From positions 1-64,000 of the forward strand of contig JABFSG010000038.1 in assembly GCA_013140715.1 (NCBI GenBank): DNA of 64,000 bases, given 5' to 3'. This document shows positions 40,876 through 51,565 of the stretch, one piece after another; within the stretch, counting starts at the first letter, position 1; each line of letters opens with the position of its first letter. The notes below the pieces were generated by a model. That model did not search any database. It was given only the letters and a program-made list of their open reading frames with translations, and had not been told where the DNA came from. This stretch comes from Nitrospiraceae bacterium (GTDB lineage: Bacteria; Nitrospirota; Nitrospiria; Nitrospirales; Nitrospiraceae). The position numbers and the translations under genes were made by a program.

Positions 40876-41082
40876 ATGTACCTCTGCCTCTGTAAAGGAA
40901 TCACCGAATCAGATGTCCGGGAAGCAGGACAGGAGGGTATCGTTATGCCAGGCCAACTGAAAGCAAAGTTCGGACTGAAAGACGCGGGATGCTGTGGTCG
41001 CTGCTCGCGAAACATTCATGAATTTGTAGAAATCGCCACGGCTACCCACCACCTTCCTTCCTCCAACAGCGTACGAAACTAG
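40876..41082 (+). CDS. BFD-like [2Fe-2S] protein (bacterioferritin-associated ferredoxin)
   Basis: MYLCLCKGITESDVREA...KDAGCCGRCSRNIHEFV. Confidence 0.85.
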   Translation: MYLCLCKGITESDVREAGQEGIVMPGQLKAKFGLKDAGCCGRCSRNIHEFVEIATATHHLPSSNSVRN

Positions 41083-41237
41083 CCTCCTCTCGCTCAAACT
41101 GCACAACAGCGATCCCCCGCCCCCGGCAGGGTCCGTCGCATCTCCATCGCTGGTAGATCATCGACAACTGCCATGATTCAGAAATAAATACAGAAAGGAG
41201 CCGAGAGTAGACTACTGCGGGTTGTTTCAACAGCCTG

Positions 41238-41915
41238 TCAGCGAGAAGAGCCTCGCTGCATCACCACAGCAACTTCTGCCACACGCCGACCCAATTCCTT
41301 GGCATCGGCCATCTCCTTGTTATCAATGCCGAGACTGTCACCTTCAGTAGTTGCGGAAGCGCCAAAGGCCCCGCCCCCGCTGACGACGATCATCTGGTTT
41401 CCCAGCATTGCGGCAAGGATCGTTAACATCGTCATTTCCTTCCCGCTCGACACCTGACCGCCTGTGGCAAAGGCCGCGCCGATCTTATTTTTCATCTTCC
41501 ACTCGGGGAAGACCCCGAATTTGAATTGCCAATTGTCGAAAAATGTCTTCACTTCTCCCGACATGTTCGACCAATAGACCGGTGACCCGACCACAACTGC
41601 ATCGGCGGAAAATAAATCGTCCGCCGTCACCTTGCCGACTCGTTTCAAAAGCGCCTCGGCGCCGGAAACGCTTTTTACACCATCGGCCACCGCTTCAGCC
41701 ATGCGTTCCGTATTGCCGGAGAGCGAATGGTAGGTCACAAGCACTTTCACCAACGGGGCCGGCTCGTCGGCTGATACGTCGCCGAAGCCCAGCACAAGAA
41801 AAGCAGCACACAAACACAGGGGTCCTAGGATACGGTTTCGTGAAATAGCGGTGAGGGAGAAAACCATCGGCTCACAGAGAGAAGGAGACAGCGCACGAGA
41901 TTGGCACCGGTTCAA
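41238..41915 (-). CDS. Predicted exported flavodoxin/WrbA-like protein
   Basis: Signal-like ILGPLCLCAAFLVLGFGDVSADE then VLVTYHSLSGNTERMAEAVADGV and VVVGSPVYWSNMSGEVKTFFDNW. Confidence 0.8.
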   Translation of the reverse strand: MNRCQSRALSPSLCEPMVFSLTAISRNRILGPLCLCAAFLVLGFGDVSADEPAPLVKVLVTYHSLSGNTERMAEAVADGVKSVSGAEALLKRVGKVTADDLFSADAVVVGSPVYWSNMSGEVKTFFDNWQFKFGVFPEWKMKNKIGAAFATGGQVSSGKEMTMLTILAAMLGNQMIVVSGGGAFGASATTEGDSLGIDNKEMADAKELGRRVAEVAVVMQRGSSR

Positions 41916-42097
41916 CGACGGACGACTTCTTCTTCCATCCGTTCCTCAACGGAAACTTCTGTCAACGTTCCGCGATAGTCGCACTTATGACAGCGAACCC
42001 GCCATTCTTCGATCCACTTTTCTTGCACATACGACTGCCGGCACTTCGGGCAGACAAATACGCCTTTGACATAATGTACTTTTCGTATCTCTTTCAT
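41912..42097 (-). CDS. Small zinc-ribbon protein
   Basis: MKEIRKVHYVKGVFVCPKCRQSYVQEKWIEEWRVRCHKCDYRGTL; stop overlaps the flavodoxin ORF. Confidence 0.6.
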   Translation of the reverse strand: MKEIRKVHYVKGVFVCPKCRQSYVQEKWIEEWRVRCHKCDYRGTLTEVSVEERMEEEVVRR

Positions 42098-42186
42098 ACA
42101 CCCACCCCTTGCTTGTTCGGGCCGAGGATCGCATAAGCGACCGCGCGATTGCAAGACGCACGTGGCAGGAACGAGTCGGTTTCAAC

Positions 42187-42408
42187 CTATTGGTGCTGAT
42201 CGACCCATTTCTTGGCCTTTCCAAGCGCGATCTCATTCGCTTTTTTTTCCGTGTCCCTGACCTCATGCGATTCACCCTGCAGGGTTTTCATCGGCGCTCT
42301 CCCCCCCTCGGAGAGCCATGCCAGCGCCTTGGGCGACCATTGGTCACCGCCGAGATGTTGCGAACAGGCCTTAATCTTATGATTTTTGTATGTCACCCAC
42401 TCAGCCAC
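42187..42408 (-). CDS. Hypothetical small protein
   Basis: 73 aa ORF MAEWVTYKNHKIKACSQHLGGDQWSPKALAWL. Confidence 0.5.
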   Translation of the reverse strand: MAEWVTYKNHKIKACSQHLGGDQWSPKALAWLSEGGRAPMKTLQGESHEVRDTEKKANEIALGKAKKWVDQHQ

Positions 42409-42552
42409 TTTTAGCCCGCCTTTTTATCTCGTCATCCCGCAGACTCATGGATAACAGATACGAACGATGCATTGTCTAACTCCTCAAACCAGCCTGCGAC
42501 CTAGGTGACTTCAAACTTGACTGGCTCCTGGTTGGCCGATTAGGATGCCGCC

Positions 42553-43020
42553 GTGCAACGACACCGACCACTTATCCTGTTCCTCGTTCTCCTCTTCTCG
42601 TTCCCCTGCTATACCCTGGCGGGAAACGATCCATCCCTATCCGGGCTGGTCCCAATTACCCTCCCTGGAGGGGCCATCATTCATGCGGAGTTGGCCGATA
42701 CGCCCCAAAAACGCGCAACGGGATTGATGTACCGCGAGCATTTGGATGCCGACCGGGGCATGCTCTTTATGTTCACTCAAGCACAAGCCTGGGTGTTCTG
42801 GATGAAAAACACGAAAATTTCGCTCGATCTCATCTGGATGAATGAGAAAAAACAGATCATCCATATCGAACAGAACGTACCAATCTGCACGAGAACGGAC
42901 GATAGCTGTCCTCAATACCGGCCCAACGAAGAAGCACTCTATGTCTTAGAGCTTGCGGCAGGGCGAGCCGAGAGTCTCAAACTGCAGCGAGGATCGAAAC
43001 TTCAGTTCCGAATTCCGTAA
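42553..43020 (+). CDS. DUF192 family exported protein
   Basis: ADTPQKRATGLMYREHLDADRGMLFMFTQAQAWVFWMKNTKISLDLIWM. Confidence 0.92.
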   Translation: MQRHRPLILFLVLLFSFPCYTLAGNDPSLSGLVPITLPGGAIIHAELADTPQKRATGLMYREHLDADRGMLFMFTQAQAWVFWMKNTKISLDLIWMNEKKQIIHIEQNVPICTRTDDSCPQYRPNEEALYVLELAAGRAESLKLQRGSKLQFRIP

Positions 43021-43153
43021 GCAGGCCACAGCCAGTGAAGCAGGTTGAGGTCGAGGTTGAGCGATGATCTGACTTTCATTGTCTCAACCTTAGCCTCAGC
43101 CTTAACCTTCCCCCTAAAGCTGGCGGTCTTTCTCAGCATCTTGTTGATCCTGT

Positions 43154-45340
43154 TTAGGAGCGTTCCTGCCAGGCCCGCATCCGTCTCGCCGTAATCACCC
43201 CATCCACACGTTCAACAGCCTTGAGCACCTGCCCCAGATGGCGAGTGTCTGAAACCTCCACGACAAAATCCAGTAGCGCCTTCTGATCCTCCCTTGTCGT
43301 AATTTCAGCGCGGCTGATGTTGGCATGGCATTCCGCAATCGCGGAAGACACGTTGGCCAATACCCCGGTCTTATCGACAGCCACAATGGACATCTTGACC
43401 GAGTGGGTGCTGGGTGTGGCAGAGTCCCACTCCACTTCCACCAACCGCTCCTTATCGTAGTCCAGTGCCTCAAGATTCGGGCAATCGACAGCATGGATCG
43501 TCAGCCCACGGCCACGAGTGATATATCCGAGAATCCGGTCTCCCGGCACGGGATGACAGCAGCGTGACAGTTGCATCAACAGATCTCGAGACCCCTTGAC
43601 CTGTACACCGGTGCTATCGCTCTTCCCGCCTATCGCTTTATTCGCGGCGGGACGCTCTTGAGCCGAAGCCGGCGCCGATGCGCCGGCCAATGGAGCCGTG
43701 AGTTTGCCTATGACCTGCGAGGTTGCCACGCGGCCGAAGCCCACCGCCGCAGCCAATTCGTCGGTACTGTCGAACCCGGATTGACGAGCAGCCTCTAAGA
43801 GCTCTGCCGATTTGAACATCTTGGCCGGCGCCATCCCCTGACGGCGGAACTCCGACTCCAGCAAGCGCCGACCGATTTCGATACTCCGTTTCTGTTCTTC
43901 AAGCTTGATCCAATGTTTGATCTTGGTCTTCGCACGAGAAGTACGGACAAATTTTAGCCAGTCTTTGTGTGGCGACTGCGTGGGAGACGTCAGAATTTCA
44001 ACCATATCTCCACTGGCCAGTTGATACTTCAGGGGCACAATCTTTCCGTCTACTTTAGCCCCGACACAATGGTCCCCGACTTCGGTATGAATCGCAAAGG
44101 CAAAATCGACCGGTGTCGATCCTCGCGGCAACTCTTTCACAATCCCTTTGGGCGTAAACACATAGACCACATCGTGAAAAAGGTCGAGCTTCACCGAGTC
44201 CATGAACTGCCGGTTATCCGTCATATCCTCATGCCATTCGACGAACTGGTGCAGCCAACCGAAGGCCTTGCTGTCACGATCTGCCACGTGGCCCTGCTCT
44301 TTATACTTCCAGTGCGCGGCGATTCCGTGCTCGGCAATACGATGCATATCCTCCGTACGGATTTGGAATTCGACATGCTCCCCCTTCGGGCCCACCACCG
44401 TCGTATGCAGCGATTGATAGAGGTTGGACTTTGGAATCGCAATGTAGTCCTTAAAACGCCCTGGCACGGGCCGCCAGGCTGAATGAATCACTCCAAGAAC
44501 GGCGTAGCAATTCATCTTCGTATCGGTCACGATCCGTAGCGCAGTGAGGTCATAGACCTCTTCGAACGTAATCGACTGTTTATTCATCTTTTGGTAAATG
44601 CCGTAAAGATGCTTGGGCCGGCCGTAGACCTGTCCGACCAACCCGTTCTCTTCCATAGCCTTCTGCACCAGCCTCCTGACTTCATCGATATACTGCTGCC
44701 GATCCTCATCCCGTTTTGCCACACGGACAAGTAACGTTTCGTAGACATCGGGTTTGAGATGCTTGAGACAGAGGTCTTCCAGCTCATTCTTGATCCACCC
44801 GATGCCAAGGCGATTTGCCAACGGCGCGTAAATCTCCAGCGTCTCCTGGGCGATCTCCTGCCGCTTGGCCGGGCGGAGATGTTCCAACGTGCGCATGTTG
44901 TGCAACCGATCGGCAAGCTTAATGAGGACGACCCGAATGTCGTCCGCCATCGACAAGAGCATCTTACGGAAGTTCTCCGCCTGTTTTTCCTCATAACTCC
45001 GAAACGTGATCTTGCCGATCTTGGTGACCCCATCGACCAGATGCACGACGTCCTTTCCGAACTCTCTTTCGAGTTCATCAGGCGTCGCGACCGTATCTTC
45101 GAGGGTATCGTGCAGCAGCGCTGCGACGATGGCGGTGACATCGGTTTTGAGCGAGGTGAGGACTCCGGCGACGGCGATGGGATGTTGGACGTAGGGCTCT
45201 CCGGACAGACGACGTTGGCCTACATGAGCTTTCGCTGAAAACTCGTAGGCCTTGCGAACGAGACCGACGTCCGCATCGGCGTGATAGCTCTTGATCCGAT
45301 CCAGCAGCTGATCGAGACCTGTGACGGTTTCGTATACCAT
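43154..45340 (-). CDS. rel: RelA/SpoT-family bifunctional (p)ppGpp synthetase/hydrolase
   Basis: HD domain HDTLEDT, synthetase RIVTDTKMNCY..LG.IHS.WRPVPGRFKDYIAIPK, TGS and ACT domains. Confidence 0.96.
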   Translation of the reverse strand: MVYETVTGLDQLLDRIKSYHADADVGLVRKAYEFSAKAHVGQRRLSGEPYVQHPIAVAGVLTSLKTDVTAIVAALLHDTLEDTVATPDELEREFGKDVVHLVDGVTKIGKITFRSYEEKQAENFRKMLLSMADDIRVVLIKLADRLHNMRTLEHLRPAKRQEIAQETLEIYAPLANRLGIGWIKNELEDLCLKHLKPDVYETLLVRVAKRDEDRQQYIDEVRRLVQKAMEENGLVGQVYGRPKHLYGIYQKMNKQSITFEEVYDLTALRIVTDTKMNCYAVLGVIHSAWRPVPGRFKDYIAIPKSNLYQSLHTTVVGPKGEHVEFQIRTEDMHRIAEHGIAAHWKYKEQGHVADRDSKAFGWLHQFVEWHEDMTDNRQFMDSVKLDLFHDVVYVFTPKGIVKELPRGSTPVDFAFAIHTEVGDHCVGAKVDGKIVPLKYQLASGDMVEILTSPTQSPHKDWLKFVRTSRAKTKIKHWIKLEEQKRSIEIGRRLLESEFRRQGMAPAKMFKSAELLEAARQSGFDSTDELAAAVGFGRVATSQVIGKLTAPLAGASAPASAQERPAANKAIGGKSDSTGVQVKGSRDLLMQLSRCCHPVPGDRILGYITRGRGLTIHAVDCPNLEALDYDKERLVEVEWDSATPSTHSVKMSIVAVDKTGVLANVSSAIAECHANISRAEITTREDQKALLDFVVEVSDTRHLGQVLKAVERVDGVITARRMRAWQERS

Positions 45341-45355
45341 GGTTCACTCACCGAT

Positions 45356-47053
45356 TTACTCGCCTACACTCGGCCGAACGTCGCGAATGCGAAGCTGGAT
45401 TCGATCTCGCCCATTCCAGTGATTCAGTTCCGGCGTGAAGGCCAGATCGACCGGGGTGCGTGACGGGATACCCCGTTCCAGCAACGACTTCATGCCGAAT
45501 CCAATACTATCGAACGGCGGCGAAGTCCCTTGCCGCACGGTCATCTTCAGATGTTTCTCACCGACCGTACGCGAATCCATGACGTCGAGACCGGTCACTG
45601 CAAACGTCGGCTCTGGATTGCCTGCGCCGAACGGATACAGCGAACCGATTTCCTGGATCAATTGCAGATTCACTTCATCCAGACGCACTTCGGCATCGAC
45701 GGTTAATGTTGGAACTTTCGCTCCATCCTCGGTCCATCTTGCCGCCACCTCGGAAAATCTGGAACGAAACTCGTCGATCCGGGACTCTCGAATAGTCACC
45801 CCAGCGGCGCTCGGATGCCCGCCGAACGATTCCAGCATCTCCCGGCAAGCGGCCAACCCTTGATAGAGGTCGAACCCGCCGGTCGTCCTGGCCGAGCCTT
45901 TGGCCATGCCCTGCTCATTGATAGCCATAACAATGGCCGGGCGCTGAAACCGATCGACCAGACGCGCCGCCACGATACCGACCACCCCCAGATGCCAGTG
46001 TCTGGAAGCCAGTACGAGCGCAGGCGACAATTCTCGATCCTTCAGAGAAGCCAGCGCTTCCGCCATGATATCCACTTCGATGCGTTGCCGCTCCCGATTC
46101 AGCTGTTCAAGCCTGTCTGCCAACTGTTGCGCCTCGGCCGGGTTGTCGGTCGTCAACAACCGTACACCCAACATGGCATCGTCCAATCGTCCGGCGGCAT
46201 TGATACGCGGCGCCAGCTTGAACGCGATCGTCTCCGCCGTGCAGTCCCGCGTCACCCCCGCAACCTGCTTCAACGTCCGAACGCCGCAACGAGAGCCACG
46301 CGACAGCTGCACCAATCCCTCTCGTACAAAATTTCGATTCTCATCGTGCAACGGGACGACATCCGCAACCGTCGCCAAGGCCACAAGATCGAGCAACGAC
46401 TCCAGCGGCACACCAGCGACTCCGTAGCGCATCTGATAGGCCTGCGCTACCTTATAGGCCAAGGCAGCGGAACAGAGACCGCGAAAAGGATAGAGGGCAC
46501 CGACTCGATGGGGATTGAGCACCGCCACAGCCTGCGGCATGTCCTCGTCGGTCTGGTGATGGTCTGTGACCACCACATCCATGCCAAGCTGTGCGGCTAA
46601 CGCAATTTCTTTATGCGAAGTCGTACCGCAATCGGAGGTCACCAGAAGGGAGATGCCTTCGTCATATAGACGCTGAACGGCTCCTAGATTGAGTCCATAG
46701 CCCTCGCGCAGACGATGGGGGACATAGGCTCGAACCTGCGCGCCCAACCCGCCAAAGAACGACATGTAGAGACTGGTTGCGGTAATCCCATCGACATCGT
46801 AATCGCCGTAGAAACAGATCGGCTCCCGAGTCGTCACGGCACGGTGCAATCGTTCGACCGCCTGCTCCATGTCTGGGATCAAAAACGGATCGTGCGGTGT
46901 CTGCAGCGACATCCAGATCGTGGCTTCATCCGGCGTGGTCACGCCACGAGCCAGAAACAACGACGCGGTGACCGGAGAAATCGAGAGAGCCTGAGCCAAC
47001 GAAGCCCGCTGGGACAGATTGATATCGCGAAAGACCCAGAGCTTGGACTTCAT
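45356..47053 (-). CDS. recJ: Single-stranded-DNA exonuclease RecJ
   Basis: YGDYDVDGITATS, TSDCGT, VVTDHHQTDEDMP, LAPRINAAGRL, GGHPSAAGVTI. Confidence 0.96.
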   Translation of the reverse strand: MKSKLWVFRDINLSQRASLAQALSISPVTASLFLARGVTTPDEATIWMSLQTPHDPFLIPDMEQAVERLHRAVTTREPICFYGDYDVDGITATSLYMSFFGGLGAQVRAYVPHRLREGYGLNLGAVQRLYDEGISLLVTSDCGTTSHKEIALAAQLGMDVVVTDHHQTDEDMPQAVAVLNPHRVGALYPFRGLCSAALAYKVAQAYQMRYGVAGVPLESLLDLVALATVADVVPLHDENRNFVREGLVQLSRGSRCGVRTLKQVAGVTRDCTAETIAFKLAPRINAAGRLDDAMLGVRLLTTDNPAEAQQLADRLEQLNRERQRIEVDIMAEALASLKDRELSPALVLASRHWHLGVVGIVAARLVDRFQRPAIVMAINEQGMAKGSARTTGGFDLYQGLAACREMLESFGGHPSAAGVTIRESRIDEFRSRFSEVAARWTEDGAKVPTLTVDAEVRLDEVNLQLIQEIGSLYPFGAGNPEPTFAVTGLDVMDSRTVGEKHLKMTVRQGTSPPFDSIGFGMKSLLERGIPSRTPVDLAFTPELNHWNGRDRIQLRIRDVRPSVGE

Positions 47054-47152
47054 GAAAGCCTCGTCAAATATCTTGAGCTAAAGAGAAGCTAACTATCTGA
47101 GAATTAAAGGGATACTAGCCGCTCAGCCCGGCGTTGTCAAACTGGAGGGACG

Positions 47153-47251
47153 GGTTGATCTGATTTATTTAGTTTGTTTTGTTCATTTGGTTCATCTGCT
47201 TCAATCAAACAAACCAACCAAATAGACCAACCAAACCAGAGCAACCAGCCG
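47153..47251. repeat. Intergenic palindrome family W, copy 4
   Basis: ttgatctgatttatttagtttgttttgttcatttggttcatctgcttcaatcaaacaaaccaaccaaatagaccaaccaaaccagagcaacca. Confidence 0.7.
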
Positions 47252-47334
47252 GTGTTGTTTCAGCATCCTGCGAAACACTGGAGCGTGATGAGGAGGAAGG
47301 AACGGGAAGGAGTATGTCTGCTCAACTACTGAGA

Positions 47335-47532
47335 CTACTCCCCCCCTTTTTGCACATAGTTCTTCACGAATTCTTCTGCGTTCGTTTCGAGTACGTCGTC
47401 GATTTCATCTACGAGCTTATCGATGTCTTCTTTTAATTTTTTACCGGCTTCGACGACTTTGGGATTCGCCTTGACCTCTTCCTTCCCCTGAGGCTCTCGC
47501 CTGGGTTCCTGTTTACGTTCTTGTTTCTCCAT
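47335..47532 (-). CDS. Prokaryotic ubiquitin-like protein (Pup/UBact), C-terminal GGE
   Basis: MEKQERKQEPRREPQGKEEVKANPKVVEAGKKLKEDIDKLVDEIDDVLETNAEEFVKNYVQKGGE; DEIDDVLExNAEEFVxxYVQKGG is the Pup C-terminal signature; GGGAGG RBS upstream of internal ATG. Confidence 0.9.
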   Translation of the reverse strand: MEKQERKQEPRREPQGKEEVKANPKVVEAGKKLKEDIDKLVDEIDDVLETNAEEFVKNYVQKGGE

Positions 47533-47686
47533 CCGAGCACCTCCCGTGATTCTGGGAAACCCTCGTGGACCAGCCACCAGCATGATCCCGTACGATCACC
47601 TTACTCTATGATTCTTTTAACCGTCAAGCCGAGCATGGAAACGTGAAACATGAAACTCGCAACGAGAGACGCTGATCTCGTCGTTC

Positions 47687-49741
47687 TTACTTGATGATCA
47701 GCGACACAATCAGCAAGGCCACAATGTTAATAACCTTGATCATCGGATTGATCGCTGGACCAGCCGTATCCTTATAGGGATCGCCGACCGTATCGCCCGT
47801 CACCGCCGCCTTGTGGGTATCTGTTCCCTTCAAGCCCTGCTCTTCAATAAATTTCTTCGCGTTGTCCCAGGCGCCGCCGCCGCTCGTCATCGAGATGGCT
47901 ACAAACAAACCGGTGACGATGCTGCCAACGAGCATGCCGCCCAACGCCTGCGGCCCTAGGATTACGCCGACGACAATCGGCGAGATGACGGGAATCAATC
48001 CCGGCACCATCATCTTCTTGATCGCCGCCTGCGTCACAATATCCACGCAAGTGCCATATTCCGGCTTGCCGGTCCCTTCCATAATCCCCTTGATCGTTCG
48101 AAACTGCCTCCGCACCTCTTCCACCACCATGCCCGCTGCCTCTCCCACCGCTTTCATGCAGAGAGCCCCAAAGATAAAGGGCAACATCCCGCCCAGGAAG
48201 AGTCCGACCAGGACGGACGGATTGGAAAGATCGAACGTGCTCGCGCCACTCCCCTTTGCCACTTCACGCGCATACTCAGCGAACAGCACCACGGCCGCGA
48301 GACCGGCCGATCCGATCGCATAGCCCTTGGTCACAGCCTTCGTCGTATTACCGACCGCATCCAGTGGATCGGTAATGTCGCGCACCTCTTTGCCAAGATG
48401 GGCCATCTCCGCAATACCGCCTGCATTGTCTGTGATCGGGCCGAAGGCATCAATCGCCACCACAATACCGGCCATCGACAACATCGACACCGCTGCAACG
48501 GCCACACCGTACAAACCGCCAGAGGCCGCGCCGCCGCAGACCCAGTAGCTCGAAAGGATTGCGGCCCCAATCACCACCACAGGCCAGGCCGTCGCCTCCA
48601 TGCCCACTGCTAGCCCTGCGATAATGTTTGTGGCATGACCCGTTTCACTGGCCTTGGCAATGGCCTTCACAGGCTTATAGCTCTTGGAGGTGTAGTAATC
48701 GGTGATAAAAACGAGTCCGAGGGTCACAGCCAAGCCGATCAATGCTGCGATGAAGTAGCTCACCCCGCTTACCCCACCCACACCGTCCATGATCGTGTTC
48801 GTGACAGGATAGAACGCCACCGCGGCAATGCCACCCGCTACAAACAGGCCCTTATAGAGCGCCGTCATGATCTCGCCGCCCTGGCCTACCCTCACGAAGA
48901 AAATCCCGATGATCGTCGCGAAGATCGTGACGCCTCCGAGAGCGAGCGGATAGAGAATCGGAGCGCTGACTCCCTTGAACAGAGTGAAAGCCAAGACCAT
49001 GGCAGCCACCGTCGTCACTGCGTAGGTCTCGAAGAGATCTGCGGCCATACCGGCGCAGTCGCCGACATTGTCTCCCACATTGTCCGCAATGACCGCCGGG
49101 TTACGAGGGTCATCCTCTGGAATCCCTGCCTCGACTTTTCCGACAAGGTCTGCGCCGACGTCCGCCGCTTTCGTATAGATACCTCCGCCGACACGAGCGA
49201 ATACTGAAATCAAACTGCCGCCGAACCCAAGACTCAACAACGCATGAATCGCATGTTCCTGTCCTGCAAACTGCGATGCCAGCGCATAGAATGTGGTGAT
49301 GGCCAGCAAGCCCAAACCGATCAACAAGAGTCCTGTCACCGCACCGCCACGGAACGCCACGGTCAGCGCCGCATTCATCCCATTATGGGCAGCCTGGGCT
49401 GTCCGGACGTTCGCCCGCACGGCAATGACCATGCCGACATACCCAGCCAGCGATGATGCGCCGGCGCCGATCAAGAATCCAATCGCGGTCAGTAAGCCGA
49501 ATTTATCGGAGAAAGCGCCCGCACCCCACAACACGACGAATAACACTGCTGCGACGACACCGACAGTCCGGTACTGGCGATTCAGGTAGGCGCTTGCGCC
49601 CTCCTGGATGGCCTTCGCGATGTCCTGCATCTTTTGGTTACCGGCGTCCAGCTTGAATACCCACATGGCCAGGTACAGGCCATAGGCAATACCGGTCACT
49701 GCCGCTATCAACGCAAACGTAATAATCACCGAGTCACTCAC
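47687..49741 (-). CDS. hppA: Membrane-bound proton-translocating pyrophosphatase
   Basis: [58 protein letters not shown]. Confidence 0.96.
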   Translation of the reverse strand: MSDSVIITFALIAAVTGIAYGLYLAMWVFKLDAGNQKMQDIAKAIQEGASAYLNRQYRTVGVVAAVLFVVLWGAGAFSDKFGLLTAIGFLIGAGASSLAGYVGMVIAVRANVRTAQAAHNGMNAALTVAFRGGAVTGLLLIGLGLLAITTFYALASQFAGQEHAIHALLSLGFGGSLISVFARVGGGIYTKAADVGADLVGKVEAGIPEDDPRNPAVIADNVGDNVGDCAGMAADLFETYAVTTVAAMVLAFTLFKGVSAPILYPLALGGVTIFATIIGIFFVRVGQGGEIMTALYKGLFVAGGIAAVAFYPVTNTIMDGVGGVSGVSYFIAALIGLAVTLGLVFITDYYTSKSYKPVKAIAKASETGHATNIIAGLAVGMEATAWPVVVIGAAILSSYWVCGGAASGGLYGVAVAAVSMLSMAGIVVAIDAFGPITDNAGGIAEMAHLGKEVRDITDPLDAVGNTTKAVTKGYAIGSAGLAAVVLFAEYAREVAKGSGASTFDLSNPSVLVGLFLGGMLPFIFGALCMKAVGEAAGMVVEEVRRQFRTIKGIMEGTGKPEYGTCVDIVTQAAIKKMMVPGLIPVISPIVVGVILGPQALGGMLVGSIVTGLFVAISMTSGGGAWDNAKKFIEEQGLKGTDTHKAAVTGDTVGDPYKDTAGPAINPMIKVINIVALLIVSLIIK

Positions 49742-50159
49742 TGTAGGCTCCTCCCGTAATCAGAATGGGTAAAAAAGCTCCGGCTTTGTTCCTGTCTTCG
49801 GTGTCTGCCTGCAGCCTTGCAGGCCTGCCCGCACGCAGACAGGCGGGTCACACGGGAGAGCCCTCTTGACCATCATGCACATGCGCCAATCTCAGCTCTG
49901 CGCAAACTTACCAACCACATGATGTATGTCACACAACTCCCAATGCTTCAACCCATCAAAAGTACATGAGTCAGAAGGGTAAAACGCGAGGTGGTGCAGA
50001 TTCGGTCCGTGCAGTTAACTGCCTGAAAATGTGGGCCATTCTATACAGATGACGTGGAAGGATCAAGCGAAAAGAGGGGGAAACGGATGCCAGCACGATG
50101 AAAAGGATTGGAAGAACACCCGCATTAAGTCCTGCGCTCCCGGAATGTGAGACCTGAGA

Positions 50160-50240
50160 AGGAAAGAACGGGAGCGGTCAGGTGCCCTTCTTGCTCGCAG
50201 TCAAGGGCAGCCTCAACCACTCCCTTGGCAGATGTTTAGC
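50160..50240. repeat. Family B-related fragment
   Basis: ggagcggtcaggtgcccttcttgctcgcagtcaagggcagcctcaaccactccc matches parts of both copies at 14.4-14.8 kb. Confidence 0.55.
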
Positions 50241-50446
50241 GCAGGGAAGGGATTTGGCTCGACGGGCGCCGGGGGCCCAACAGGGGTGCCATTCCTAGTG
50301 AGAGAAGCAAGCTAGCTTGGAGGCGTCAATTCGATCGATAACGGTCACTCCGTACCATGAGTGAGAAAGCGTAACCGCTGAACCGTCAGCTGTTGAACGG
50401 CTGCCCCCCCCCACTTCCCTGGCGCCCTTGCAATCGTTTCTGCCCA

Positions 50447-51088
50447 TCAGTCTTTGATTACACCGGGATAGACAGCTTTTATACATACCTGGCAGATACC
50501 GTGACTAAACTCCGCTTCTGAATGGGTCTGAATGTATTCCTCCAAATGTTGCCAATTCCCGTTGTCTGTCCGAACTCGCTTGCACTTGGCACAGATTGGA
50601 ATCAACCCGTGCAATACTTTGACTTCCCGCAACGCTCGTTCGAGTTCTTGTGTCCGCACCAGCAAGTCCTGCTCTCTCGCCTTACGAGTGTCTCGTTCTT
50701 CTTTTAACGCGAGCGCCGAGGATACGCGGGCGACGAGTTCTGCTGGATTGACCGGCTTACGTATATAGTCCATCGCACCGGCAGCAAAGGCTGCGAGAAG
50801 AGATTGTTCGTCGGTCTTCACGGTAATGACGATGATGGGAATATCCTGAAGCCATTCGATAGCCTTAATTCGTCGACAGGCTTCAAGTCCATCTACGCCA
50901 GGAAGCATGATATCCATCAGGATGAGATCGATCTCTTCCTTCCTCTGTCCAACGCTCTCTTGACTCAGCAATCCCAGCGCAGCCTCAGCAGAGTCGGCAA
51001 CCATCAGCGACTCGTAACCAGCTGCGCGAAGCCTGGTTGATAGCAATGTCTGCTCATCGTGCGAATCATCTACAATGATAATGGCCAC
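50447..51088 (-). CDS. Response regulator with C-terminal Cys-rich module
   Basis: IIIVDDSHDEQTLL, LILMDIMLPGVDGLEACRRIK, IRKPVNPAEL; CAKCKRVRTDNGNWQHLEEYIQTHSEAEFSHGICQVC. Confidence 0.88.
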   Translation of the reverse strand: MAIIIVDDSHDEQTLLSTRLRAAGYESLMVADSAEAALGLLSQESVGQRKEEIDLILMDIMLPGVDGLEACRRIKAIEWLQDIPIIVITVKTDEQSLLAAFAAGAMDYIRKPVNPAELVARVSSALALKEERDTRKAREQDLLVRTQELERALREVKVLHGLIPICAKCKRVRTDNGNWQHLEEYIQTHSEAEFSHGICQVCIKAVYPGVIKD

Positions 51089-51271
51089 AATTTTTGTCTC
51101 CCGTTGCAGAGAAATATGTCTATCCAGTGCTCTTGAGTCTGTCGAAAATATTTGTACCCACGAGTTTCAGTCTACCGCCAGGGCCTGGATAATACGCTCA
51201 GTTGTGTCGTGAGTTCCATAGAGCTTTCTGGAGCAGCCTCATATGACCTCTGAACGGATAGGTTTACGGGG

Positions 51272-51565
51272 ATGACTGGGTTTGTTATAGTGCGCACGGA
51301 GGAAATATTCGTGGGCGTGGCGCCGGATTATATTTTGGTGGAAGGACAGACCTTCAGCAAAGCGAAACTATCGCTGGATAACCACGTCTACAAGAACTGT
51401 GCAATCGATGACTGCGATATCTATTTCAGCGGTGGACAATACGAATTGCTCGACACCCACATCACCAATTCCCGCCTCATCCTCAATCACCCGGCCAAGG
51501 GCATGTACAACGCCGTCCAGATTTTTAAGATGAAGTCGCCTGGCTCCAGCATTATTTTCGAGTGA
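51272..51565 (+). CDS. Hypothetical protein
   Basis: 97 aa; start codon uncertain. Confidence 0.5.
   Translation: MTGFVIVRTEEIFVGVAPDYILVEGQTFSKAKLSLDNHVYKNCAIDDCDIYFSGGQYELLDTHITNSRLILNHPAKGMYNAVQIFKMKSPGSSIIFE

Noticed and set aside
49796-49860. GC-rich palindrome near ctgcctgcagccttgcaggcctgcccgcacgcagacaggcggg
   Set aside because: Partial pairing only and no second copy recognised; could be a simple hppA upstream structure.
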